Positions 1 through 13,399 of a stretch of 64,000 bases of DNA are shown here, piece by piece; position 1 is the first letter of the stretch; each line of letters begins with the position of its first letter. The DNA comes from Nautilus pompilius. Its lineage: Eukaryota > Mollusca > Cephalopoda > Nautilida > Nautilidae. The stretch spans positions 1,590,845 to 1,654,844 of the forward strand of contig JACATO010000332.1 of the NCBI GenBank assembly GCA_018389105.1, read 5' to 3'. The notes below the pieces were generated by a model, which saw nothing but the letters and a program-made list of their open reading frames with translations, searched no databases and was not told where the DNA came from. Made by a program: the position numbers and the translations under genes.

Positions 1-1543
1 CAAGTTTGAATTCCCAGAACGTTCACATTTTTAGCTGAGATTTGTGATTTAAAGCAAAATAATTCGAAATATTTTAACAGATTTACCGGAGATTATCTTG
101 GCAATACGTTCATCCAATTCTATAGTTAATTTACTGTCAGATGAACTTATTTTTCTCATAAATATTTTCTCAAACCCTTTCTTACCATGGTGACAGACTT
201 TTTTGTTTCTTACAAGAAAATTGTTTTGTTTTCTGAATCATTCCAAAAATCTTGCCAATAATTCTATTGAAAGATCGAGTCTCCATCAATTTATAGACGT
301 CATTCTGACAAAAGTATCCATTTTCTGTCATCCTTGCATAGTTTCACAATTCAAGAATAATATTTTTTCTAAAAAAATATTTTAACATTGACTGAAGATG
401 CTGATGCATGGATATCTATTTCTACATAGATAACTTATGAATAATAAATCTCTTGAATGTTCTAGATGAGAAAGAAAGTTATGATAGTCTTGAGAACAAA
501 AAAATAAAATATATGTAGAATATAACGGAAATTCTAGAATATTCTAGTTGTTGCAAAAATTTTTATTGTTTCAGTTAACATTAATTCATATTCAAACTGC
601 CGTATTTTATGTACATATCACAATATTTTGCATTGCCATTTAATTTAGTGAGAGCATTTTTTGATAGATGTAGATTCTCTACAAGATAATGATCGGAAGT
701 ACACAATAGTTTGCTAGAAAATAATTGCAGAGACTTCTTAAAAACGATGCTTCAGACCACTTAATCTGGACCTCACATAACTTGTCAGGATAAACCAAAT
801 ATAATAGTAGTTTTACTTTTTTTAAATTAAATGCTAATCATAAATGAGAACTGCTTGCAAAAGTATGTGGTGCTTACCAAACAGAATTTCCAAAATAAGT
901 GAAGCAATTGAAAATTAGATATTTTGAAGAAAGTTAAAGTGATAGCAATGTCATGTTTTATATTCACATATATGATGGCTTTTCCTCCAAATATTTTCGC
1001 GTAATTCATTAATATAATGATTTCAATGGTGGGTTTATGGGTTTATAATTTTAGATGCCTTTATATGTAATCAATATATTTTTCAAAATGTTTTACTAGA
1101 TGTCGTAACTAAGATCATATTCAGTGACTTTCATGCAGTGGTACACGAACAAATGAGGACTCGAAGGATAAGACAAACCGTGTTCAGCCTGTTTGTGAGA
1201 TAAAAAAACAGAGCAAATCTAAAAATGTCGTAGTTTGTACTCTGTATTTAATAGCTTCCATAAAGAACATCCGGTAAATAAATGATTTTTGTATTGTTTA
1301 ATAGTCAGTAAACGGAAAATAACACTAGATAAACAGTCGTATTAACTTAAGCTTTAAAGAATAACCAAATTTGCATCTACAGAGTAGAACGTTATGTGAA
1401 TATGTTTCTTTTTCAATATCTTTACATCATTCGGTAAAAATGATTCATTCACCAGCGTCATTATTAACATGGCTAACTTTGCAAAATAAGAAAAGACTTC
1501 AAATGACACGGAAACAAAGATTCTATCTATAGTTTTTATACCT

Positions 1544-1546
<3 letters not shown>
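1..1546. other. AT-rich intergenic or intronic DNA, no gene seen
   Basis: Strongly AT-rich sequence with stops in every frame at short intervals. The few frames of about 60 codons are low-complexity and resemble no family I know. I see no RNA gene, transposon end or exon-like block with paired splice sites. Confidence 0.6.

Positions 1547-1584
<38 letters not shown>
1547..1584. repeat. (CA)19 dinucleotide microsatellite
   Basis: An uninterrupted run of 19 CA units, followed by a short degenerate tail of CACA and CTC-like motifs to about 1605. On the minus strand the GT run produces a poly Cys-Val open frame, which is an artefact of the repeat and not a gene. Confidence 0.97.
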
Positions 1585-1588
<4 letters not shown>

Positions 1589-3654
1589 CACTCACACTCT
1601 CGCACAAATAGAAAATAGCAATTATTTCGTTTTATTTGCTTTTTTATAAAACTTTTGTTGAAACTTAAGGGAAAACGTTGGTTCAAGATGAGCCCATCAG
1701 CGATTCAATGTATCTAACTTACTATCAGCTTTTATTAAGCTATCGGCATGTAAAAATATTAGTTTTGTTGTCATATATACAAAAATCATCATAGAATCCA
1801 AGCCGAAAAACATTTTGGCGACAGACTTGTTGGGCCGTTCTCAAAATGGCTTCAGGTAAGGCCGACCACATCCAAAGATAAGTTTTAAAGAAATTTCAGC
1901 GCGGAAACAAGATTTATTATTATAAAAATTGGAAAATAAATATAAGATCATTTCTTTTACTGCAGTAACTTGGCTGACGGTGGTCCGGTGGTTTGGCTAC
2001 TGAACTGCCAAAGTTGAGAGTGGTTTGGCTTACCCTACGTCATATTCGTGGACTCTCTTTAGCAGCGGGTAGTTCAGCTTTTCTCCTGGCTTCCTTCTAC
2101 ATCTGAAAATAAAAGGATCTCTGTTGGAGTTTGCAGGGCTGGGCTCCTGGGGGGGCAGATCAGCGCTATCTCCGTTGCAATGTTTGGCGTGCGACACCAA
2201 TAACCGCAGCATCTGACTTCGAAACCAGATCACTAGCACGATGCACAAAACTCGATAAAGTATCCTTAAAAATCAGAAGTAGACCTTTCTTAAAGAGGGT
2301 AAATAGAATTCACATCTTTTCAATTCAGGTAGTATTCTGTAGATTAATTTGACCTGCTTCATTAAGGTAATTTGGAAGACAGGCAATTTACCTTTTTCTA
2401 TCAGTTTTATTTTCTAGATATAATTTTTTTTTTCAAATTTTGAGAACCACAAAATGTGGTATATCCACAATAACCCTACAACCCAAATAAACCAACAAAA
2501 TATTTTTTATGAGGTTTAAAATTTCATGCAGCGTTTATACGAAGACATCTGGATAAAATACAAAAACTATATTAGTGCCAACAGCGTTAAATACCTTGAA
2601 ATACCATATTTGGAGAAATGTACTAAAAAGCAGATATCATTCAAACGGCTCCATGCATCCTTCACCAATTAATGTTCATTGTCTCTGTTCAAATAGAGAA
2701 ACTGAATATCTTATGAATCTCGTGAAAATACATGTGAAAAAATTTAAAAAGTATTAAATTTAAAAGATTAATTCTAGAAGTCCCCTTAAAGGGCTAAAAG
2801 TTGGGCTTTGAGATCTAAAAAGTGTGGAAAGGTTTGCGATTTGTTCTGTTATGAAATTTTCTATTAATTTTACACGTTTGTTTTGTTTTTTTAAATCAAA
2901 TTATTTACTAGCTCCTCAATTTTGCTGATAGCACATCGAACAGTCATCCTCCCATTTCTTTATCTCATTTGAGCCATAGCATCAGTTACAACCATCAGTT
3001 TTGTTGTAATACAGATTAATGACTATAAAAAAAATACCGCGTCTAAAATGAGCTGATCCAAACAGCGGACACTGATAGATTTAAGATTCTTGTTTAGAGA
3101 ACAAGGCAAGGCCATCTAATTCCCGTATTGTTATTACTGATCCGTGGTTTCAATATTCGTTTTCTAATTCCACCGAGCTCGCCAGGATGTTCGGTTTATC
3201 TGGAAGTGTTCAATGTGCATAATTACAGTTCATAGTTTTTCAGACAATTAGGAGTGTTCTTTTTTTGTTTTAAATTGTAGCATTATTAAAACTCCCTTAA
3301 ATAAGCATTAAAATTATAAATAAAGGGAAACCTAAATATTTACCTTTGATCATGACTTCCTGAATCCTATCTAAATTCTCTTTCTTTACAGATATTTGTG
3401 CACTGATTATTTATTTAATAGTGATATTTTCTTGAACTAATTTAGCCGGTTGTATGGAATTTTGAAACAAAATGTTTTGCAGGAAGTTTTCTGCTAAAAG
3501 AATAAAGATGCTAGTGATTATCAAATTTATACTATAATCTATAAGCCTGAAAATGTTTGTTTCTGTATTCTTCCAGTTTGACTTATTTAACTAGGTTTAG
3601 GAAAAGTTTTTCGAAAGGCTGATCTTTGAATTTATTTATTTAGTATGAAGTTTA
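1585..3654. other. AT-rich DNA with one unexplained GC-richer patch
   Basis: Mostly AT-rich and gene-free. A patch at about 1970-2260 has higher GC and holds overlapping frames on both strands: minus 2030-2248 (72 codons) and plus 2131-2352 (73 codons). The minus-strand frame contains the peptide DLPPQEPSPANSNRD and ends just after a GTAAGC donor-like site. I recognise no protein family in it. It may be an old dispersed-repeat fragment. Confidence 0.4.
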
Positions 3655-4190
3655 GAGAGATAGCGCCGAAGAGTGTTGGAGCCCGTATGGTAGGAAGGTT
3701 GGCACCTAACCAGCTAAAATTGCGAAAGGTTTCAAAAGAATTCAAGTAGAGCGATCGACCTGCCAAGTGACTTCATGCGACACGGTCATGGAAGGTTTTC
3801 AACACTGAAAAGCAGACAGTACCACGCCACATTACCCGCCACGTCTGCACCCACCATCAAGACTCTCATGTCTGACAGGTTCTTTACGTACTGATTGGTG
3901 GCATGCGCTCAGATGAATCCAGCTTTTTGTGGTTCATGTCTGGACGTAGTACTTTTGTTTGGAAAAAAAACCTAACGATGATCTTCTAACCTGGTGTCTT
4001 TGGCCAACGGTCAAGCATGGAGGCTGGTGTGTCTTGGCATAAGCGGCAGAACTGGCGGCTGCTCAAAATCTCTAAATTCTGCCGATTACATTGCCATTTT
4101 AAAAACAGATGCACCACTCCAGCGAGACCCGATGCCCATATTTTTTTAGGAAAATGCACTGCATCCACATTTTTGTTTTCTTGTTTACCT
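3655..4190 (+). pseudogene. Decayed Tc1-like transposase fragment
   Basis: This is a relic of a DDE transposase of the Tc1 family. Across shifting frames the catalytic-core landmarks appear in the right order: SDESS near 3912 (the first catalytic Asp region), SGR followed by FVWKK about ten codons later, PTVKHGG near 4006, then SADYIAILKTDAPLQRDP near 4080-4130 and FF-stop-ENALHPH near 4140, where a Tc1 transposase has its second Asp (QDNAPxH). Frameshifts and stops separate the blocks and the Asp itself is lost. The part before 3900 is too eroded to read and no inverted repeats were found. Tc1 family assignment is fairly safe; the subfamily is not. Confidence 0.6.
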
Positions 4191-7048
<2,858 letters not shown>

Positions 7049-9146
7049 ATATTTTCATATTTTCTGGATAATTATTGAAGTTATTTAAAACACACAAACA
7101 AAGCGTTAAATTCATCGATTTAGCTGATTAAGGTAGGTTGCATGCCCTTCCCAAGAATCCACGTTATTTCCCGAGGGTTTAAAGAAATTTGGCTCCAAGT
7201 AGAATAACTTTGGTTAATATCTTGCAAATTTCAAGATAATGCATTGCAATAAATTCAACAAAAATTATCTATATCTACCAATGGCATCTCACTTTGTTTA
7301 AAGGTTTTCTGTACTTTTTATATGCTATGTTAAAACATACAGTTCAGCTTTATGAAAAGCCAGAGAGACGTCGGATTGAGCGAGCCCCACCTCGCGGAAA
7401 AGAGAACGATTCTGTTCCGCTATCGCCACTGTTAGATAATGGCGGAAATTTGTTCTGTTCATTTATTATTCAATTACCAACTTTTCTTTTTTTTTTAAAT
7501 ATCTAGCCGTTATTAAGTATTACCAATTTATACTTTAAACCTAAAACTAAATAAATTATTATTTTACAAAATCCGCTATCAGATTTATTTGAACATCTGA
7601 AACGTGATGTTCGTTATAAAAGAACTGTCCAGATATGGTCATCTTGCCTACGCAGAATCAAAGAGGTTGTTCTTCCGATATTGCTAAGGAGAATAAGTTT
7701 AATAACCTGAAGTAATAGGGCGGCGTATTACTAAGTTCGATCCATGCTTGGGACCGACATAGTTTTGGAGAATTTTCCATGGCATGTTTATTTTTTGTTT
7801 TTTATTTGTATTGATACCACGCATCTACCGGCTACTATTGTTAATATTTTCCAAAGTGAATAAATAATAAGATAATGGATACCGTTCAAGATTAGCCAGT
7901 ATTTCAAAAGTGATGACCTATTAAATCCAAAAAAAAAAATATTTCTATTCGCTGATATAATAAATAAGAAACTTGCCCATAATACAGTGTTACGGGACCT
8001 GTAAACCTCTGAGTAAAGATTTTATTGACCACCTGGAAACCGACCAAATTTATTGATGCGGATCCGGAACTCTAACTAACCCCGATGGTATTTTCAAATG
8101 AAAGAGTACTGAGAATTAGATCCATGATTTGTTGGAAGCTCAGCATTTGTAGAATTGCAATGTAAGACCTTACATTAGTTATCGATGTATGGGAAGTTTT
8201 CCACGCCTTAAAATATCTATAGACTTGCGATTATATCTGGTTAGAAATACCAGAAAACACCAAAAATTACATGTTTAAACTGTCGATTGTTACTGACAGT
8301 GGCCTCTTCTCGGATGAAAATGGATCAACTTTGCAAGATATTTCAAATTCTGACTCAATTATCCAATATTAATCTGCTAAATTTAATAGGAAATTGCAAG
8401 TGTTTTTTTTTTTAATTCTCAGCAACAGTGAATTATGAATTTAAAAACAAAACAAATAACAAAAATAAAATCGCTTTCCTGAAATCTAATTATTAATAAA
8501 AGGTAAACTTAATAAATAAATAATTAATTTAGAAACATCAAATAAGAAACGTATGTTGAAGAAGTATTTTAAAATGTGCCCCTTTTCATTAGTATATTTA
8601 CGTTTCTAGAGAATTTTCGCCCATAGTTTCTTCCTGGTTGAGTAATTCTTCCAGAATGGTAAGTAGTACTCTATTATTCGGTGCAGATTTTTGTCTTTTA
8701 TTGCTCTCTTCTTCTCTTTAAAGAAAAATTAAAATGTACGGTGCAATTAAATGTTTATACCCGCTTTTCTTCAAAATACCCAAGTGCGCTTAGGCTATCT
8801 GACATTCGTTTCTATGACCTGCCGACATTTAAAGACCTAAAACTACTGCCGGCAACTTCTGCTCCGGAAATTCACTAAATTTCTTGTCATTGCAATCCCT
8901 ATGTATGTATACTGTAACCGATCACTCAGCGATCCACGTATCTCCGAACGCTTCTGTCGAACGTGTATTTCCTAGGTTTCTAATAATTCTAAAAATGTAA
9001 ACTCATCGCGAAATTTGCCTCTAGAAAACTCGCTGGAGTTGTGACGAAAGCGCATTCTGGAGGAAAACACATAAAGAAATATTCGAAATTGTATAAATAA
9101 ATCAATAAGTAAAAAAATTAATAAATAAAAGAAGTCGGTGCTTCTA
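7049..9146. other. AT-rich DNA, no gene supported
   Basis: Only short unrecognised frames (7294-7506 and 8681-8878), without a domain, signal peptide or flanking splice sites. Sequence just outside the Tc1 element at 9147 is ordinary AT-rich DNA. Confidence 0.5.
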
Positions 9147-9349
9147 CAGGTGAATCTAAAAAAATTACAATATCGAGGAAGAGTTCAATATTTTTGGTCA
9201 GTTATTTCAGAAAGTGATAATTGTATATATTCTAGACTCATTACATGTAAACTAAAATGTTTCAAGCATCTTTTTTAATTTAAATTTGATAATTACGGCC
9301 GACAGCTATAAAAAATAGAAAACTTATCTCAAAATATTAGAATATTCCA
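9147..9349 (+). repeat. Left terminal inverted repeat of the Tc1 element
   Basis: Aligns with the reverse complement of 10494-10696. The outer direct repeat lies at about 9153-9175 and the inner one at about 9325-9348. In IR/DR elements these are the transposase-binding sites. Confidence 0.88.
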
Positions 9350-9431
9350 TTTCGAGTTTCAGTAAATCACTATTTATGCAGTATAAATATCATGAATCTC
9401 TCAGTCTGGTTCAGTACATACAACCACAATC

Positions 9432-10422
9432 ATGGGGAAGACTGCTGACTTGACAGTTGTCCAGAAGACACTCATTGACACCCTCCACAAGGAGGGTAAG
9501 CCAGAGAAGGTCATTGCTGAAAGGGCTGGCTGTTTGCGGAGTGCTGCATCAAAGCATATTGATGGAAAGTTGACTGGAAGGGAGAAGTGTGGTAGGGAAA
9601 GGTGCACAAGCAAGAGGGATGACCTCAACCTTGAGAGAATTGTCAAGCAAAGCCGATTCAAGAACATGGAGGAGCTTCACAAGGAGTGGACTGAGGCTGG
9701 AATCAGTACATCAAGAGCCACCACGCACAGACGTGTCCAGGAAATTGGCTACAAGTGTCGCATTCCTAGTGTCAAGCCACTCCTGAACCAGAGACAACGT
9801 CAAAAGCGTCTTATCTGGACTAAGGAGAATGAGAACTGGACCGTTGCTCAGTAGTCCAAAGTCCTCTTTTCAGATGAAAGTAAATTTTGCATTTCATTTG
9901 GAAATCAAGGTCCCACAGTCTGGAGGAAGAGTGGAGAGGCACAGAATCCAAGTTGCTTGAAGTCCAATGTGAAGTTTCCACAGTCAGTGATGATTTGGAG
10001 TGCCATGTCATCTACTGGTATTGGTCCACTGTGTTTTATCAAGTCCAAAGTCAACGCAGCCATCTACCAGGAGATTTTAGAGCACTTCATGCCTCCGTCT
10101 GCTGACAAGCTTTATGGAGATGCTGTTTTCCTTTTCCAGCAGGACTTGTGCCAAAACTACTAGTAACTGGTTTGCTGGCCATGCTATTACAGTGCTTGAT
10201 TGGCCAGCCAACTCGCCTGACCCGAATCCCATAGAGAATCTATGGGGTACTGTCAAGAGGAAGATGAGAGACACCAGACCCAACAATACAGACGAGCTGA
10301 AGGCCGCTATCAAAGCAACCTGGGCTTCCATAACACCTCAGCAGCGCCACAGGCTGACCGCCTCCATGCCTCGCCGCATTGAAGCAGTGATTCGTGCAAA
10401 AGGAGCCACGACCAAGTATTGA
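9432..10422 (+). pseudogene. Tc1 transposase, broken by a nonsense codon and a small deletion
   Basis: Encodes a DDE transposase that would bind the element's inverted repeats and cut at TA. The start ATG at 9432 opens MGKTADLTVVQKTLIDTLHK, the N-terminal helix-turn-helix of this family. A 140-codon frame then runs to a TAG at 9852-9854, which sits where relatives have Trp (Q-stop-SKV). The same frame continues through the first catalytic site FSDES at about 9870 and on to FQQDL at about 10132, the second catalytic Asp. Just after it about 14 bases are missing, removing the APAHT segment and shifting the frame. The rest reads in the next frame: DWPANSPDPNPIENLWG (catalytic Glu in NPIENLWG) to the C-terminus ATTKY. 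The total matches the usual ~340 residues. All three catalytic acidic residues remain but not in one frame. Confidence 0.92.
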
Positions 10423-10493
10423 GTGTATAAATGAACATACTTTTCAGAAGTTCGACATTTCTATATTATAAATCCTTTTTTTATTGATCTAAT

Positions 10494-10696
10494 GAAATAT
10501 TCTAATATTTTTAGATAGCGGATTTTTGATTTTCATGAGCTGTAAGCCGTAATCATCAAAATTAAAACAAAAAAAGGCTTGAAATACTTCACTTTATGTA
10601 TAATGAATCTAGAATATGTGAAAGTTTCACTGTTTGAATTAAATTACGGAAAAAAATTAACTCTTCCACGATATTCTAATTTTTTAGATGCATCTG
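10494..10696 (-). repeat. Right terminal inverted repeat of the Tc1 element
   Basis: Mirror of the left repeat, with its inner motif at about 10494-10518 and its outer motif at about 10669-10693, ending at G10696 before the TA at 10697-10698. Confidence 0.88.
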
Positions 10697-10698
10697 TA

Positions 10699-11069
10699 GA
10701 CGCTGGCAGAGACCCGCTGTGAAGCGGCGATTGGTTCAGCGGCATCGTGAACAGATGTCTACCATGTATGTCGGATTTATTAGCTTATCCTTGCCCAGGA
10801 CGAATACTTATTCTAATTAGTGTTGGTTAGCTGACTTATTTTTAAATCAGATTTTTGTATATTTTAAATTAAAATAATACATCTAGGTTAATCGAAGTAA
10901 CTCGTGGTTAATAACACAAATTTAAATAAAATCCCACAGTTCATCATTGTTGCGAAACAAATACTTTCGTTTTGACCGACTCTAATAATAGAAATTTACT
11001 GATGGTCACGTGCTAGACAGCTATTTGATAGATGTATCTAAGTGACATTTCTACCAATAAAGTCGAAGA
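10699..11069. other. Spacer between Tc1 element and EXOSC3 retrocopy
   Basis: AT-rich, no gene seen. The 5' junction of the retrocopy must lie near the right edge, but coding homology fades at about 11070 and no convincing target-site duplication was found. Confidence 0.5.
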
Positions 11070-11716
11070 TGCTAAGTTAAAGTAGGAGATATCTTCAAGG
11101 TTGACATTGGCAGCAGCGAGCAGGCATCTCTATCATACTTGGCCTTTGAAGGCACTACAAAGCGGAATCGGCCTGATGTTAAGGTTGGGGACATTGTGTA
11201 CAGCAGGCTGTTAGTTGCCGACAAGGACATAGAACCTGAGCTCGTCTGCATTGATGGGCACGGAAAAAAGTGATGGCATGGGAGTGATACGAAATGACGG
11301 CCTCTTGTTTCACTGCTCGCTCAATTTGGTGCGAAAGCTGCTGTGATCTGCTAAAGTTGATGGGGAAGAGCGGGTCCTTTGAGATTGTTATTGGTATGAA
11401 CGGATGTGTCTGGATAAAGACTAAATCATTGAAAAACACTATTATCTTAGCAGAGAGTATACTTTCTGCTGAGCATATGACCAGTGGAAAGATAAAGGCT
11501 ATATGTAAGAAACTCCCAAGTTTCTGATCAGTTTGAAGTGTACATATTTACCTTTCAGTCATATCTGATAATTCTGGGAAAATCTTAGTAACAAGCCTTG
11601 TGTTTATGAAAAAGATCATACCCCTTTTAAATTTAGAAATGCAGGTGCTACAAACCATTTCATTCTAAGCACTATAAATAATAAAGAAAAATTCAAAGCT
11701 AATTATCAAAAAAAAA
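11070..11716 (+). pseudogene. EXOSC3: Processed pseudogene of exosome subunit Rrp40/EXOSC3 (5' truncated)
   Basis: Rrp40/EXOSC3 is an RNA-binding cap subunit (S1 plus KH domains) of the RNA exosome, which processes and degrades RNA 3' to 5'. Three blocks in successive frames reproduce the C-terminal two thirds. 11085-11270 begins [20 protein letters not shown] and includes [20 protein letters not shown] and PELVCIDG (S1 domain). 11272-11343 includes DGMGVIRNDGLLFHCSLNLV. 11342-11527 includes FEIVIGMNGCVWIKTKSL, whose GMNG is the GxNG signature of the Rrp40 KH domain, and ends KKLPSF-stop. A frameshift lies in an A-run near 11265. A second one, losing about three residues, lies near 11342. There are no introns, the 5' part is missing, and the 3' UTR-like stretch ends in AATAAA (11680) and a poly(A) tract. 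This is the classic form of a LINE-mobilised retrocopy. A functional parent must lie elsewhere. Confidence 0.9.
11680..11716 (+). other. Fossil polyadenylation signal and poly(A) tract of the EXOSC3 retrocopy
   Basis: AATAAA at 11680-11685, then 22 bases, then nine A at 11708-11716. This is the normal spacing between a polyadenylation signal and the start of a poly(A) tail, about 150 bases after the pseudogene stop codon. Confidence 0.8.
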
Positions 11717-13125
11717 GGTTCAGACTGCTGCAGTGACTGAACAGGCACGGCGAGTAACTAAAGAAGGAGTAATTAACTAGGCTTCCTCTAAGTGAAGTTA
11801 GATTCAATTTGATTCATATTTTTACCTGAAGCATCATTGTCATCATCATTTAAAAAAATCAATCATCTTTGTGTTTTTGTTTTGTTTTTTTAGCTGGAAG
11901 TTGCACGGATTATTAAGTTTAATTTTCAGAAAGCTGTTCCGACACTTTTCAAATGTTTGAGACAACTACTGCCTCTGGTGGCACTTAACGCTTACGAGTG
12001 TCTACATGGAGGATTTAACCTTATTGTGATATCTGTCAGAGTCAGCAGAGATTCCGTCACTCATCAACAAAATACGCGCTCGGCAACGTGAAAAACCTTT
12101 CCATATTAACCATCATGTAAATTATATATAATTTTAGTAGCATAAAAATTAAATAATAAGATATTATTTGAAAATTCTGCTTAAATTTCCATAGGTATTT
12201 TAGGGAGTTAAGAGTAGTAGTGACGTCACCTGCCAGCCAGTTGCCATGGTTTATTGCACGAGCATAAGAAACGGGAACCGTCGAAGAAACAGTTGCTTCC
12301 CTTGTGGTTTTACTCTCTTTGAATAATCTATTTACCCTGCACGTTAGTTTAATCACTTCTGTAGAATTTTGCTTGTGTACATTCATCTTTCCCGGAACCT
12401 TACCCCTGACCACAAATGAATGGCGGACAAATTGTGTAGATATTTAGCTATATTCGTCCTCGTCGGATTGTAAACGTCAAGTTCATTTAAACCCACCACA
12501 GTCGGGTCATGCGGTTTATCTGTTTACGCTGGTTATATTCGTCGTCTCTTTCACGGTCTCTACTTTCTTCCGAGCTGATTGTGTTTTCCGGCCCCCTTTG
12601 TTACTCTAGTTGTCGTTGTTGTTCTGGTGCAACGTGTTTCTTTTTATTACGTTTAATTCCCGGATTTGTCTGGCGAGGTGGAAACAAGGTTCGCCGACAA
12701 ATGTCGTCGGTCTGTGACGTTGGTGTTATCGCCGTCAATGAGTCCAGGGCGAACCTGTTCTTTGTGCCGTGGCGTGATTACCGTGGACCAGGAGTTACTG
12801 ATCAATTTCTGAGGTCGCTCTGTCCAGGGAGGGTTAGGGAAGCATGTGCTGCTTCTCATGGCATTAAAAAGATGAAAAACACATCGACTGCACAGCTTAA
12901 TATTATTGCATGATTTGATGTGTCTGCTGCTATTAATGGATTTTACATTTTACGAAAGATCATCGACTTCATTAAAAAAGTCCAGGAAAACTCATCTTTA
13001 AAAATATCCTACAATGTAGCATTAAATATAACCAAAAAAATTTTCAAACGTGTAAATTTTAATCAGCGATGCAATATTCCTCAGTAGTTGATTAATGTCG
13101 ACACAGGTTTGCAATTAATGGATGG
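11717..13125. other. Mixed AT-rich DNA with two unassigned open frames
   Basis: Two GC-richer patches stand out. Minus 12057-12413 is open for 118 codons, but it opens at a GTG (no upstream ATG); it spans NSTEVIKLTCRVNRLFKESK and has GTAAGG and GTAAAT donor-like sites inside. Plus 12509-12913 is open for 134 codons from an ATG, with a hydrophobic Ser/Cys-rich start and VCDVGVIAVNESRANLFF in the middle. I recognise neither, and codon-level evidence is weak. A TGACGTCA palindrome lies at about 12220. They could be exons, old repeat fragments or chance. Confidence 0.3.

Positions 13126-13203
<78 letters not shown>
13126..13203. repeat. (ATT)26 trinucleotide array
   Basis: Uninterrupted ATT array of 78 bases. 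It creates a poly-Leu frame on plus and a poly-Asn frame on minus; both are artefacts. Confidence 0.97.
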
Positions 13204-13399
13204 TATCTTGACATTACCTTGGCTACTATTCTCACTGTTATTGCCGGCCAGTGACATTTTTAACGTCAACAATATATTTATTCACTGTGCTTCATCCCAA
13301 GTTATACGCACATCAAGTGCTGCTGAGTTCTGCTTTAGAAGTGAAAGTGCCAAGCATACAGTAAATCTCCCTATAATATGTCTTTTTGTATTCTTAATT
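13204..13399. other. Short spacer, nothing recognised
   Basis: Unique-looking sequence between the ATT array and the LINE remnant. No gene or element end can be assigned. Confidence 0.4.

Larger units (their letters stand above)
9147..10696 (+). mobile_element. Tc1-family transposon with IR/DR-type ends (1550 bp, defective)
   Basis: Both ends are visible. The left end starts CAGGTGAATCTAAAAAAATT and the right end, reverse-complemented, starts CAGATGCATCTAAAAAATTA. Each is flanked by TA (9145-9146 and 10697-10698), the standard Tc1/mariner target duplication. The inverted repeats extend about 200 bp each with roughly 70-75 percent identity by eye. Each repeat carries an outer and an inner copy of a short motif (ATCTaAAAaAATTA.AATAT) about 170 bp apart, the IR/DR arrangement known from elements such as Sleeping Beauty. 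Length is typical of a full Tc1 element. The single gene inside is interrupted, so the copy cannot make its own transposase but could in principle be moved in trans. Confidence 0.93.
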
